A stretch of 64,000 bases of DNA from Paraescarpia echinospica (Eukaryota; Annelida; Polychaeta; Sabellida; Siboglinidae), in contig CM034534.1 of NCBI GenBank assembly GCA_020002185.1, forward strand, positions 66,711,152-66,775,151. The letters are read 5' to 3'. The notes under the pieces were generated by a model, which did not search any database, had not been told where the DNA came from, and saw only the letters and a list, made by a program, of their open reading frames with translations. A program made the translations under genes and the position numbers. Positions 34,620 through 46,865 of this stretch are shown piece after piece. How positions within the stretch are numbered: the stretch's first letter is position 1; the number at the start of each line of letters is the position of its first letter.

Positions 34620-37435
34620 TATATATAGTGCGCCTTTGGTCAGACGTCAGCCATCCGTGACGTCTACACATTTCGTGGACCAGAAGTCTTCGTAGGCCCG
34701 ACAATGCAAGTAACCCAATTCGGTTGACTGTAATTACCAAGGCTCTTTGTTTCGTGATGTATCTACCGAATACTATTCGGACTTTGCGCCCAGCCTCTAC
34801 GGTTGTCACTCCGCTATTACCGGATACACTACATGCATTTATCAGACGCTTGGAATTTTCCGTAACCCGCCAAACTTTCCATGGCAAACGAGGGGGCCTT
34901 CGCAAACAACGTATGATTCAAACACGCATTACACACCGCTTCGATGTTGTTCCACGGGCTGTAAATGCTGCCAGTGCAAATGTACCCAGCTGGTTAATCT
35001 GTGTGTCATTACACACCGTGAAAGTGACATTCCACTGACAATGTGTTGTCTTCGCGCTCGTTCAGTCAAGAACAAAGCTCTGTCGTTGGAAGATTTTGTT
35101 ACCATTTCATCGATGTATTAGCCTTAATTGAGACATGGTTAGGAACCGACACTGATAATCATGTTATAAACGAACTCGTGCCATCTGTTTACACAATATA
35201 ACACATCTCTCGAACTAGTGAGAAGCGCGGTGGAGGTGTAGCCGTACTCATAAATGTATGCGGATTGACCATTGAGGCTGCATTTCAAACATATGGACTG
35301 TATGGTAATTTCCACTGATGTGAATGTTAGATTGTGCATCGTTTACCGTCTGCCTCCCTCTAAGCGAAACGGCTTTAAGAACAGTGTGCTTTTCGAAGAG
35401 TGGAGTTTGTACTTGGACCGACTTGCTGTCAACGTCCACCTTGACAACGTTAACGATGCAGATGCGGTGCGCTTCAATGGCACGTTGGAAGCTCGCGTAT
35501 GCGATACATAGATCAATAATCTTTATGTACCTGTCTGTGCACAGGATGCGAAATACACTGTATAGATTGTCTGTGCACAGTGGCAATCCCTGTGAATTAT
35601 TAAATTTGGATTGCCCATTACCAACCTACGCAATAGTTGGTGTAACTTTATACAAACAGAGAAAGGGCTGCATGAACAATTCTGTAACACATGTCATCAT
35701 ATATACACTGGGGGTGAGGGGGTACCGAGCGGAAGTAGCACACGAAACAACTGTTCAAATTAACGAGACATTTGATGGGTAACACGGGACACGCAATCTT
35801 ACCAATCCATGAATCGGCCAAACAGCGACTACTTTCGGTGCCTGTTATATGGACAAAGTCGCTACTATCCGACGTAACATCGAGATCGGCAACCCAAATG
35901 ACATGTACGAAACACTTTTGGACGATGACGTCATGTTTGACGGAATCCCGCTTCAAAGGTTTCTGCCAGCCACCCACGTTGAGGTGACGCTAATAATCAC
36001 AAATTCGCCCAACAAGTCGTGTGATTTAGACCCGATTCCTACCTGGCTTTTGAGGCAGTGTCTGTATCATGTTGTGCCATTGATTACAGCCATTATCATC
36101 AAATCGTTGGCAACGTCATTGGTACCCGTATATTTCAAACTTGCAGCTGTGAGACCATTACTTAAAAGGCCGGGCCTCGATGAGGAAGTTCTGAATAAGT
36201 ATTGGCCTGTGTCAAACCTACCATACGTGTCGAAAATTCTCGAGAAAGTGGTTGAACACCGTTTGAAGGATCACCTGGACATCAACACTCTACACGATAT
36301 TCACCAATCGACGTACCGAAGTAATTACTCAACTGAGACAGCTCTAGTGAATGTCCAGAACGACATCGCAGAAGTTCTTGATCAAAAACGTGTAGTTGTC
36401 TTGGTCATGCTGGATCTGTCCAGTGCGTTTGACGTCATTGACCATGGCATCATGCTAAAGCGTTTTCAACACTCATTTGGAGTGACTGCAGAAGCCGTGG
36501 GTTGGATGCGATCCTACATTAGCGGTAGAACGCAATGTGTCTCGGTCGGCCCCACAACATCGTTTAACGCACATCTATGTTGCGGCGAGCCACAAGGATC
36601 TCTGTTGGGACCGAAACTGTACTGCAAGTACACTAAGCCAGCTGGGGATATAGTGAGTAAACATAATCTTCGTTACCACTGTTATGCAGACAACGCACAA
36701 ATATGTTTACCCATCAAGCCTGACGAGAACTGGGCCAGTGAAAGGTCAGCCATTGAAGCCTGTGTGGTAGATATTGGCAGGTGGATGAATAGAAACATGT
36801 TAAAACTGAACCAAGAAAAAAGCGAACTCATTGTGGTTTCGTCCAAACACCGAATACGTCAGGTGAACGACTTGTCCCTCATGATCGGAGGCAGACTATT
36901 ACACGCTGTGCAATCTTGAGAAATCTTGGAGTTATTGTGGACAATGGGGAAACAGGTGAATGCGATCTCCAGTCCTGTTTCTACCACGTTGGAAATATTG
37001 GCAAAGTCAGACAATACATCAGGCACTGGTAACATCTCGCCTGGACTATGGAAACGGGCTGCTGCAAGATTTGCCTCAGGTACTAATTTAACGATTGCAA
37101 CGTATACAGAACTGCGCTGCTCGCCTAATCACCAGGACACGCAAGAGTGAACACATAACGCCTGTGTTACGTGAACTACATCGGCTGCCAGTGAAATATC
37201 GGCTCCACTTTAAGGTCAACACATGTACGTATAAAGTGCTCAACGGATTGGCACCGGCATACATGAGTGACATTGTGCAGAAATATCAACCAACTCGTAC
37301 CTTAATGGGGCCCTGTATAGATTGCACTATTCCACGGCAGAAGTATTTTGTCGGCCGACGCTTGGCGTCTGCGGCTATTTATAGAACAGTCTGGTGCAGG
37401 CGATATGTTTGCCGTCGTTAGTTCTCGGGAACGTA
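34620..37435 (+). pseudogene. LINE C: endonuclease plus RT (CR1/L2-like), degraded
   Basis: The endonuclease start is near 35040 (CLRARSVKNKALSLEDFV), continued at about 35130 (IETWLGTDTDNHVINELVPS, then KRGGGVAVLIN) and 35324-35510. The RT frame at 35849-36919 (356 codons) carries KSCDLDPIPTWLL, MLDLSSAFDVIDH (motif A, about residue 186), GEPQGSLLGP (motif B) and CYADNAQI (motif C, about residue 278). After a break, 37095-37421 gives the C-terminal RLITRTRKSEHITPVLREL and VLNGLAPAYMSDIV. Motif C has Asn for the second catalytic Asp. With several frameshifts and stops, and no 3' tail before the LINE B block at 37453, it is inactive. Confidence 0.92.
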
Positions 37436-37452
37436 AGACAAGCGTGCGCTGC

Positions 37453-38975
37453 ATCTAGTGATTGTGTTGTTGATAAGGATTTATTTATTTAGTGTTGTTA
37501 GTTTACAACAGTATGTGTCATAAATAAATCGTAGCGTGATGAGAAGGTTGTAGACGTGTATGGCAAACGAAAGTAGGGTTAAAAGAAGGTCGTAGACCTG
37601 TCCTGTAACCGGAAATGACATAATTTGACCTACTGTTCTAGTTCACTACTTATTCGTCAGGATTTGACATATATTTTAGTTCTCATTGCATACGCTAGGG
37701 CCGCCATACCAGACGAAGTTTGCACATGCGCAATGGTCTATTAAATTTATTTATTTTTATTTTGTCTATTTAATAGACATTTTGGTATATCTGGCATGGC
37801 TCTTCAGTGGTTTAGTTCATATTTTACAGACCATTAACATATCTGGCTCACTGTCTTGTCCAGAACATCTTCCATTTGGCGTCCCAAAGGTTCTGCCCTT
37901 GGCCATGTTCTGTTTAGCTTATACACTACATCCCTTTGTCGAGTCATAACTAATCATAATATAAATCATCATTTGTATGATGACGACACACAGGTGTATA
38001 TATCACTTTCACCAACTGACACACATACATTTCTATCAACTTTAAATGACTGTCTCACTGACATCTTGCTGTGGATCGAAGCAAGTAGATTGAAACTAAA
38101 TCCAGATAAAACTTATCTAATTATTATTGGCACAAAACGACAACGAAACAAGGTTGTTAACTACTTTCTAGTTAAATTGCTTGGTAATGATACATCACCA
38201 TCAGATACTGTTTGTAATCTAGGTGTTATCTTTGACGGTGATTTCAGCTTTAAGCAGACCATTTCTCAAGTATGTAAATCCTGTTTCTACCATATACGTG
38301 ACTTCCGCCGAATTCGGCGTCATTTGTCTTTATCTACTGCTAAAACAATATAAGTATCTTTAATTGGCAGTCGCCTTGACTACTGCAACTCACTCCTAAA
38401 CGATATTGCTAAAAAGGACTTAGCTAAACTCCAACGTGTACATAATTGTTTAGCACGTGTAGTACTAAAAGCACCTCGTTTCTCACCATCTCTGCCCCTA
38501 TTTAGACAGTTCCATTGGCTTCCAGTTACACATTGAATACAATTCTAATTAGCCACTATCACATATCGGACCCTTTCTACGCAACACCCATCCTATTTGT
38601 TTAGTCTCCTTCGTTTTTCCGATATCCCCAGGAATCTCAGGTCATCTCTTTCACAACGATTTTTTTCTTCCGAAAACCAAGCTTAATATCGGCAAACGTG
38701 CTTTTTATGTAGCTGCACCCACAATCTCGAATCAACTCCCTATCGCTTTAAAATCATCTGAAACTATAAATACCTTCCGTAAAATACTAGACATATTTAT
38801 TTGAAATTGCATTCCCACCCTAATCTTCGGCAGCCCCGTGCACTAATGACGTATCTTGCTTGTCCCTGTAAACGGGTTTGCCCAATGATTCTTATATGTT
38901 GCGCCTCTGAGCTCACATTCCTGGGGATTTAGGCGCTATAGAAATTTGTCATTATTATTATATTATATCAAGGGC
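37453..38975 (+). pseudogene. LINE B copy 2
   Basis: Same composite as 25653-27168: the 5' repeats (with an internal deletion), the TAATAGACATTTTGGTATA join, and RT text. Motif C is YDDDTQVYISL (Asp instead of Ala before the DD) and, unlike copy 1, has no stop directly after it. The frame at 37856-38353 runs through LLWIEASRLKLNPDKTYLII to FRRIRRHLSLSTAKTI. The 3' tail GGCGCTATAGAAATTTGTC plus ATTATT ends the element. Confidence 0.9.
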
Positions 38976-39059
38976 GCAGAAGGGATGTCGGGCAAAAAAG
39001 TAAGGTCATCGTATAACGTAAGTCATATGATCGGAACATCGTGACGGAATTAATTTGAC

Positions 39060-39280
39060 CGAAAGTATGACGAAAAAGTATGATTGGGACATTGTGAATG
39101 TGTACGGTAACCGGAAGTAGGGTTACGAATACATCGTGAAACTATACGTAACAGGAAGTAGGGTGATGGGAAGGTCGTAGACATGTACGGTAACCGGAAA
39201 TGACATAATTTGACCTATTTTTCTAGTTCACTACCTATTTGTCAGGATTTGACCTATGTTTTAGTTCTAAATGTACAAGC
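39060..39280 (+). repeat. LINE B 5' region scrap
   Basis: GTACGGTAACCGGAAGTAGG and GGTCGTAGACATGTACGG units, then TGACATAATTTGACCTA, as in the other LINE B 5' regions. No RT follows. Confidence 0.7.
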
Positions 39281-39544
39281 TAAGGGGCGCTATACCCGGA
39301 AAATTGGCCCACCGCCTATGCAACATAACAAAAGGCATAATTGCGCGTGCGCAATGTCCTATTTAATAAAGTCATTTGACCTATTTTTAACCTAGTTATT
39401 TAGTTCATCACGTACCCACTTTTTTACCTTGACCTATCCGCCAGGGGGCGCCACTTGATCTTTGCCATCGATCTTTTTACATACAAGTGACGTAATTTCC
39501 CTTTTCCTTCTGGCTCTGTCTCCCTTTTCCGACGATTTCAACCT
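39281..39544. other. Unassigned stretch
   Basis: No feature recognised. Confidence 0.4.
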
Positions 39545-39775
39545 ATATTACTGCTCCAAATCAATCAGTTTGTTAATCATCAAATGCGGCTGAGTTGTGT
39601 TAAATGCTGAGGAAAAATCTTTAAATAGAATTCTAGCATACGAGCGTGGACGTTCAAGGTGTTCATGAATGACATTTAGCATAGACAATGTGGCGTCTTC
39701 CACATTGCATTTAGTACAGTATGCCAACTGCAAAGGATCAAGTAGGTGTTTGTAGCATTTCTGCTATTTAAGTAT
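39545..39775 (-). pseudogene. Rex1-like LINE RT middle fragment
   Basis: Minus strand reads LLDPLQLAYCTKCNVEDATL, then RPRSYARILFKDFSSAFNT. This is RT motif A with the FIDFSSAFNT-type spelling of Rex1 LINEs, with Lys for the usual Ile before Asp. It is separated from its N-terminal part by about 1.1 kb. Confidence 0.85.
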
Positions 39776-40924
39776 TTTCAGAATCTATTTCCTGGCCATT
39801 TTGTCTCGACATTTTGTTAAAATAGAAAGGTCAGGCAGGAGTTGCGTAATTAAATATAGATTATCGTAGGTGTTATAATTAGCCTTTAATTAAGTTGTGT
39901 GCCCACTGAAACGTGGTTATAATTAGCCGTTAATTAACTGGCGTCGTCGTGGACGAGTACATTATTATAGTTATAGGGGTGTTTTCATGAAGATACGAAT
40001 CTGCAGACTCGACACATATCTTCGCCACGCGCTTGCTACGTCCGCGCCTTTCTCGGCCCGCTACGCAGAGGTGTCGCTGGACGTTCGCTCTCCTTCTCTG
40101 CTGTGTAGAGACCCCAGTCTGCACTCTTGCAGACACCTCCACACGTTCACTTTTATAATGGGAATATCCGACGAGACGAGGTGCCACGTCGCGAAGTGAA
40201 ACAGCCGGGTCAAGGTAACCGGGCGAGCGCGTGATGGCGATCGGAGTGGTGGACAGCGGGAAGGACACTTCCGGCAAACGGTCGGCCAAGTCGGTCAGCG
40301 AGCCGGTGGGCCAACAGGAGCGCGTACGGACATCTCGTGTGATCTCGTGTGATCTCGTGACGAACTAGCCAAGTCGGACTAACGGAGCGTGAGCGGTGAG
40401 ACCTTAGGCCTATGCAGGGAAGTGACAATTCAATATTATATCTTGCTGCTAGAACCGACTAGTCTACTGTGAACTGACTATATATTATGTGATTAAGAGA
40501 TTATCTCACTGTATTCTGGGAATAGTACAGATTCCCGACCTACATATGTAATTAAGAGATTAGTTTTCCCTATGCTAGGGATGGTGTAGATTCTTCCATG
40601 CTATTTACCTAAGTCCGAGCGAACCAGATCTTGTAATGGGTTGACAAGTGAAATTCTCCTATGTGTGAATAATATTTAGTTTTTGAACGAGCCGTTCTAG
40701 TATTTTTATTTGTGTTTCAAGGATTATCTGAGTGCCGAAGTAGGGTAGACTAGAGGGTAGATGTTGCTGTGTTTATTGTTGCTATAAAAGAGTTTTGTTT
40801 GGGGATTTATATATGCAATAACATTTATTAAATGAACACTATTCCTTGTTGCGTTGATTACGGTTGTCGCCCGCATTCACACGCGTTGACATAGTTAACC
40901 TGAGCCATCTAATGACGGAGACCT
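39776..40924. mobile_element. Insertion splitting the Rex1-like LINE
   Basis: The two halves of one RT (39545-39775 and 40925-41245) are interrupted here. The insert is GC-richer around 39990-40430, contains the repeated text TTATAATTAGCC near 39872 and 39919, and has a TTTATTAAATGAACACTATT stretch near its right side. It has no coding capacity. A solo LTR or other non-autonomous element is possible, but I could not identify ends or a target-site duplication. Confidence 0.4.
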
Positions 40925-41245
40925 CGGGTACCATATATTTCAGCACTATTCTCTCAAACGATTTTATCAACAGTGATGTAAGAGCGATAGGTCTGTAGTC
41001 GTTGAGATATACTGGGTGTAATTTCGGATGTTTACCACCGAAGCGGAACCTCGCTCAGCTCAACGCACAATTGAAACAGCATTCGAAAAACACAGCTCAG
41101 GTGCTCATACACACCTTAAGTAGTTTTCCCGTTACTTTATCGGGCCCAGCAGCTTTGTTTGTTTTTAGATTTTTTTAAATGCTGGCTATATCATGTTTGG
41201 ATATTTCGAACGAATGGTCTGGGAATAAAGTAGAACGTTGGAAAG
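40925..41245 (-). pseudogene. Rex1-like LINE RT N-terminal fragment
   Basis: Minus strand, following frames: KNLKTNKAAGPDKVTGKLLK, then a CAVFFECCFNCALS block, and YLNDYRPIALTSLLIKSFER. These are RT blocks 0-2 and belong directly upstream of the 39545-39775 fragment. Confidence 0.82.
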
Positions 41246-41364
41246 CGCAATTCCTCTCGTTTTCAAAATCATTACAATCAAATCGACATCAAGAAATGTT
41301 TTGGTCTTTATTAAAGTCGGTAGAGTTATAATAATAATAATTGTATGTTAGCATTCGATCAACA

Positions 41365-42090
41365 ATATGCTGAAAATTGTAACTCTCAACTGTCATGGTT
41401 TTAAAACATCTGTATACTACTTGTTTGCGAACAATATGATATAATATTTTACAAGAGCTCTGACTCTCTTAGTGAAAATATTACTTTACTGCAGAAAATT
41501 CATAAATAATTTGAAGCTTATGGTGTTAGTGCTATGAATGACAAACTTCACCTATAGGTTGGACGTCTTTATGGCGGTGTAGGTGTGCCGTGGAGGAAGA
41601 CCATATCTCATGCATACAAAATATTTGACGTTCAATATGTCAGGTTACTTGGAATTGACATTGATGCCAAGGATGATAAATTGTTTCTCCTAAATGTACA
41701 CCTACTTTACCAAACACCTGACAACTACGAGGAGTTATGTAATTATTTGGATAAAATTGCATCAATAATAGAGAAAAACACCAACAATATTGTTATAACT
41801 GGCGATTTTAATGCTGCTGTAAACACTCCTTTTGAAGCGGAGTTAATTGATATGTGTGACACTATTGGTCTGGTAATCTCAAATTATGACAAATTTGGTC
41901 GAACTTGCAATACTTATACTTATGTGAGTGATACAGACAATTGTACCTCGTGGTTTGGTCACTTTATTTGTTCGCATATTGTTCATTAAAAAATCGGGTT
42001 TACACATTTTAGATATATGCCCTAGTTCGGGTCATCTCCCTGTAGGACTTGCTATCTCTACCTTTGTAACTGCAGAAAGTCAAGACAATG
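41365..42090 (+). pseudogene. LINE endonuclease fragment
   Basis: KIVTLNCHGFKTSVYYLFAN starts the domain. The frame at 41585-41989 continues with GIDIDAKDDKLFLLNVHLLY, NNIVITGDFNAAVNTPFEAE and LVISNYDKFGRTCNTYTYVS. This is an apurinic-type endonuclease as found in LINE ORF2. The distal SSDH motif reads SSGH after a frameshift, so the catalytic Asp is lost. It is not obviously the same family as its neighbours, and no RT follows. Confidence 0.85.
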
Positions 42091-42374
42091 TCTCTGCGGC
42101 AAAGTGTGCTAATAAAATGTGTCCTAATTTTAAATGGTCTACGCACCAGATTATAATATCCGAGAATATATAAAGAGTAGTGTTGTACTTCTGAATAAAA
42201 TAATAATTTCAGAATAATTTACATGCACTAACATAGGTGGCTCAAATAGACAGCATATATGTCACATTGATAAACTATTTGATGATATGAGCACTGCACT
42301 TCTGGAATCCAGTTTTGAAACTATCAGTACATGCAAAAAACATTGTGTCAAAATTATATTGTACCCGGCTGGAA
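42091..42374. other. Unassigned AT-rich stretch
   Basis: No feature recognised. Confidence 0.4.
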
Positions 42375-44450
42375 CGATTATTATTATTATAAAGCATTAA
42401 TAGAGCGCCGTGTGTCCGGATAACAAATCTGCTCAAAGGCACTGACAATCGTAGAGTATAGGTAAAATACATTAAATGACATAAAACATATTAAATAGAA
42501 ATATTAAATAGAAAGGTAAACGAATATGATTTAAAAGTAGCATATAAAATTACATAAAATGTTAGTTAGATAAACCTGAATAAAAATAAATATATATATT
42601 TACAAGTGTATATATTATACGTAAATTAAATGAATTAGCCGTTTAAATACCTAAACTAAATAATGTGCTTAAATTAAATTAAATACATACATATAATATG
42701 CTAATAAAAAATAATAATAAATAAATAAATAACTGCAACCTAAGGACATCACCGAATGTCAACATTGCGCAAATGTCACTGATGCGGACTGCAAAGTTCT
42801 TTGAAGGCCTGTCGAAATAAGTGTGTCTTTAAGAGTGATTTGAAAGTGGCAACGCAGTTTGCATGCCTGACTGCATGAGGCAGGACATTCTACAGGATCG
42901 GGCCAGCCACCGAGAAGGAACGACGGCCATTATGTTGAAGGTGATATCTCGGAGCAGTCAGCAGCCCTTGTTCGGCCGATCTAAGTGATCTGGTCGGCGT
43001 GTAGGATGTCACGAGCGATGAAATGTACGTAGGGCCGAGATGGTGCACTGCACGATATACCAGCAGTGACAGCTTGAATTCGATCCGCTGGAGTATAGGC
43101 AACAAGTGAAGACGGTACAGAACAGGTGTTATGTGTTCTCGTCTCCTTGTCCCGGTAATGAGACGTGCTGCGGAATTCTGTACCATCTGCAGCTTTCGCA
43201 AGTGCGTCTCCGGCAGACCATATAACACTGCGTTGCCGTAATCAATACTTGACATGACTAAGGCGTTCACAATGGTTCTGCAGGTATTAGTGGTAAGACA
43301 TTTCCGGATTAACGCGATGCTTCGGAGGTGACAATATGCCACCTGGCAAACACGACGCACTTGATTTGTCATCGACATAGTGTTGTCGAGTAGAACGCCG
43401 ATGTCGCGGATAACCGGCTTCGGCGAAACAGCACAGCCACATACATCAACGACTTGGTCAACAGGCGGGTAAACAAGTTTCCGATTGTTCACTGCAGATA
43501 TGACGGTCACCTCGGTTTTGTTCTCGTTAAGCAGGAGATTATGAAAAGACATCCATGCTTTCACATCGGTGGTACAACGAGATATTCGATCGGTGGCCAT
43601 TGTAAGTGGCTGGTCACGGGGAAAGTCCACATATAATTGTTTATCATCAGCATACATATGATAGCGTAGTTGATCATGTTCAAAAACATGGTTGAGTCCA
43701 AGGCAGTAGATCGTGAACAGAAGAGGTCCGAGCACGCTACCCTGAGGCACACCACATGTTAGATCGACACTTCTTGAAATGATGTTGCCAACTTTAACTG
43801 CCTGTGTTCGCTGTGACAGATACGACTTCAACCAGCACAGTGCGTTGCCACGCACGCTAATTCTGTGCAGTTGATTGAACAGCAGATGGTGGTCGACAAT
43901 ATCAAAAGCGGCACTGAGATCTAGTAGCACCAGTATCACGCTCTTCTTGTTATCCAGAGAAAGCAATATGTCGTCCTGTATGCGTACTAGGGCTGTTTCA
44001 CAGCTGTGCATTGGACGGTACACATTTTAGAAAATATCGAAGATGCCGTTCGCATCCATGTGCTGTCGTATTTGGATTGCAATGCATCTCTCGACGAGCT
44101 TCGATACGAAAGACAGATTTGATATTGGACGATAATTCGATAACAGTTCTAGATCAAGACCATTCCTCTTTAACAGCGGTGTTACTACGGCATGTTTCAT
44201 AGCGACAGGTAGTGATGCCGACACGATGGACATGTTAACAATGCTGGTTAACACTGGTCCAAGAATGTCAATGTTAGATTTAAGCTTGCTTCCAGAAATG
44301 ACGTCAATGCTGGAAGAAGATTTGTGGATGTCTTCTCAACCAGACCGCAGATGTCGGTGACTGTAGCAAGTTGAAAGTCGTACAATGGTTCTTCAATACG
44401 GCATTCGATATCGTGTAGGAATGTTGGCATTGCGAGCGTGCAGTCACCAG
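42375..44450 (-). pseudogene. LINE D: RT (CR1/L2-like), nearly intact reading frame
   Basis: Minus strand. The N-terminal frames 44248-44430 and 44027-44254 (SNYRPISNLSFVSKLVERC) lead into 42890-44023 (377 codons). The motifs are VLLDLSAAFDIVDHHLLF (motif A), TCGVPQGSVLGPLLF (B), YHMYADDKQLYVDF (C, intact) and a full C-terminal region ending RYHLQHNGRRSFSVAGPIL. The frame would continue (NVLPHAVRHANCVATFKSLL) were it not for TAG at 42890. A TAA at 44027 separates the first block in the same frame. One frameshift lies near 44295. The endonuclease is missing. The 3' tail GGCGCTCTATTAATGC plus ATA repeats is near 42375-42420. This is the best preserved RT in the window. Confidence 0.93.
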
Positions 44451-44519
44451 CCGTGTACTGATATCAGTGATCTTATATGTAGTTAACGCTGTTGTTTATG
44501 GGTTCTTTGATTCACCGAC

Positions 44520-45292
44520 TACTCGCAACTCGCAACCTGTTGCACCGGCTTTGGCAAATTACCAGATACAACGGCAAATATACATTCCTTGATCACTTGA
44601 AGTGTTCAACATTCGTATGCACTTTAAAAAAACCGATTCCGACTCAGTAATTACGTCAGTCCGAGTAGAAGCCCCTCATAATATACCACCAGAACCCATA
44701 TGGTTCCGGGGTGTAACGGTTAGCACTCAGGACTGAGTCCTGCGATCCGAGTTTAAATCTCGGCGGAACCTATTATTTTAACCTTTCATTATTTTAGTAC
44801 TGTCTGTGCCAGCAAATGTACGTGACTATTGTGGATAATTTCGCTACTGCGTCAACTGTACATTTTCAATTGATCATACTTTTATGTTACTGGAACTAAC
44901 ATAGGTAATTACTTCTGTTAAGATTATGCGTTTCTGTTTACACTGAAAAGCAGTTTGAAGCGTACGTAGCTCGAAAGGCCAGGTCGTAAATTTCCGAAAG
45001 TTTTCGTCCAGCCCATATTTGCTAACTCTTATAATTACGTAACTTTCATGGTCAGAACTAGCATTGTGAGTCTAGATATCAGCCACACCCTGCGTGTCTT
45101 GTACAGAGTTACGTAAATTTACATCAAACGTCCTCGTAGTCTCGCATAACCGACTCCCGCCTGGCTGCGTGACTTCGCCCGGAAGGTAGTCTGGCTCAGA
45201 ATCGCGTTTTGACTGCCCACTTGTTGACAGCCACGAGAGCTGTCACCTAGTGAATATGCATGTGATTAAAAGGCACTAAGCTACGAAAAAAG
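44520..45292 (+). repeat. tRNA-Gln-bearing repeat block, subfamily 1, copy 1
   Basis: Shares GTTGCACCGGCTTTGGCAAA and the sequence around the tRNA with 49530-50110. The 3' part (GTACTGTCTGTGCCAGCAAA..., then a GTCCAGCCC block) is shared with 49800-50110 and 63353-63720. It ends at a CA/GA microsatellite. Confidence 0.8.
44702..44770 (+). pseudogene. tRNA-Gln pseudogene
   Basis: Strong overall match to eukaryotic tRNA-Gln, with GGTTCCG/CGGAACC acceptor ends and GATCCGAG in the T arm. Bases are missing in the anticodon loop (CAGGACTGAGTCCTG), so no anticodon can be assigned. Confidence 0.85.
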
Positions 45293-45328
45293 TTTATTGT
45301 CGGTTTATTTTTTCACACACGCACACAC

Positions 45329-45590
<262 letters not shown>

Positions 45591-45805
45591 GCATAGTTGA
45601 AATATAGATGTCGTAAAAGTAGCTCATCAATTTCTCCTGTTACATTGCTATGTTGATGGGGAGGTGCGCCTTAGTTACGTCGCTTGCAGTTACTTAATAT
45701 CAACGTGATACCCGAATGACGTGTTTGGTCATTAATAACTCGACGTAGACGCGTTATCTAAATAGTAAAATGATAACGTAACAATGTTAGTGACGTTTAG
45801 AATGT

Positions 45806-45877
45806 GGCTCCGTGGTGTAATGGTTAGCACTCAGGACTTTGAATCCTGCGATCCGAGTTCAAATTTCGGCGGAACCT
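45806..45877 (+). tRNA. tRNA-Gln (anticodon TTG), candidate functional gene
   Basis: 72 nt including discriminator. Anticodon arm CAGGA-CTTTGAA-TCCTG pairs perfectly and presents TTG. The D arm and T arm (CCGAG-TTCAAAT-TTCGG, one G-T pair) fold normally. Box A and box B text is intact, and a run of five Ts follows at once, suitable as a Pol III terminator. The only defect is a C-A mismatch at the third acceptor pair. It is embedded in a dispersed repeat also present at 55319. Confidence 0.75.
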
Positions 45878-46169
45878 TTTTGGTCTTTCATGTCTTGTCG
45901 AATCAACCCGATATATCAATGTGTCTTAGCCGGTGTTTTGTAGACACAAGAGATATGATGGTTGACACACTATGGTATGGAATGGGAGTTGAGAGAAGTA
46001 ATGGGATGTGTAACTATCGTTGATTTCAGTAAAGATGTTCACTGGGTGGCGGCTGAGAGTGTCATCTAATACCCAGGTGCCGCTTCCTTGGATACTTGGC
46101 TACCGATTGGCTAGGTATTAAAAGCATGACGGTAGTTATATTAATTTATTCACTGGGCCTTTATAATCG

Positions 46170-46865
46170 GCAGACATGCCAGTAGCCAGGTTTCATGGAC
46201 TAAAGGCAATCCAAACTGTACACATAGAGCAGAAAAAACTGGAAACAAGAGATGTACCGGTTTTTGTGTCAATATCGTGCAACACCACAGAAGCTGAAGC
46301 TCTGTACAATCGCCGTTTCCGCACACAGCTCCCACAGCTACCTGCTGACAGTGTTCCTCCGCTCCTGAACACACGTTTCAAAATGCAACAGAACGATGAA
46401 CACAGAAAACTACAAATGAAACAATATGCCGACAAACGACGAAATGCAAGACAAACAAGCATCGAGAAAGGAGACACAGTATTGGTACGCCAGCGTCGTG
46501 CGACCAAGCTCACCCCACACTTCGACCCTGAACCGTTTAAGGTGGAAAGTAAAAAAGGGAATATGATAACCGCAAGCCGACACTCGTGTACAATCACACG
46601 AAACGTTTCACATTTCAAACGAATCGATCTCGTAGACACACTCACTAGCGAAGACACATCTGATGATATCGACAATACGGAATTGTGTGTAGGTCAGAAC
46701 ACGCCCATGATTGATCACGATGATGAGCTTCGCAAAGAAATGACAACTGGTGGGGATTCTTCGAAGGCAACACTTAAACCGTGTTTACGCTACCCAGACG
46801 CTCGCCCACAACACTTTCACAAGATGCCAGTCCGCTTCAAGGACTATCTTGGACTCCTAAAGTGA
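46170..46865 (+). pseudogene. Ty3/gypsy-type pol remnant: integrase C-terminus
   Basis: The frame at 46176-46865 encodes RRFRTQLPQLPADSVPPLLN, then LQMKQYADKRRNARQTSIEK, GDTVLVRQRRATKLTPHFDP and EPFKVESKKGNMITASRH, ending NVSHFKRI and an acidic tail. This matches the end of the integrase core and the C-terminal chromatin/DNA-binding module of gypsy elements (GD-VLV-Q, T-FDP-P--V pattern). The catalytic core with DDE, the RT and gag are absent, so it is a 5'-truncated remnant. The natural stop is at 46863-46865. The apparent ATG at 46176 is not the true start. Confidence 0.85.
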
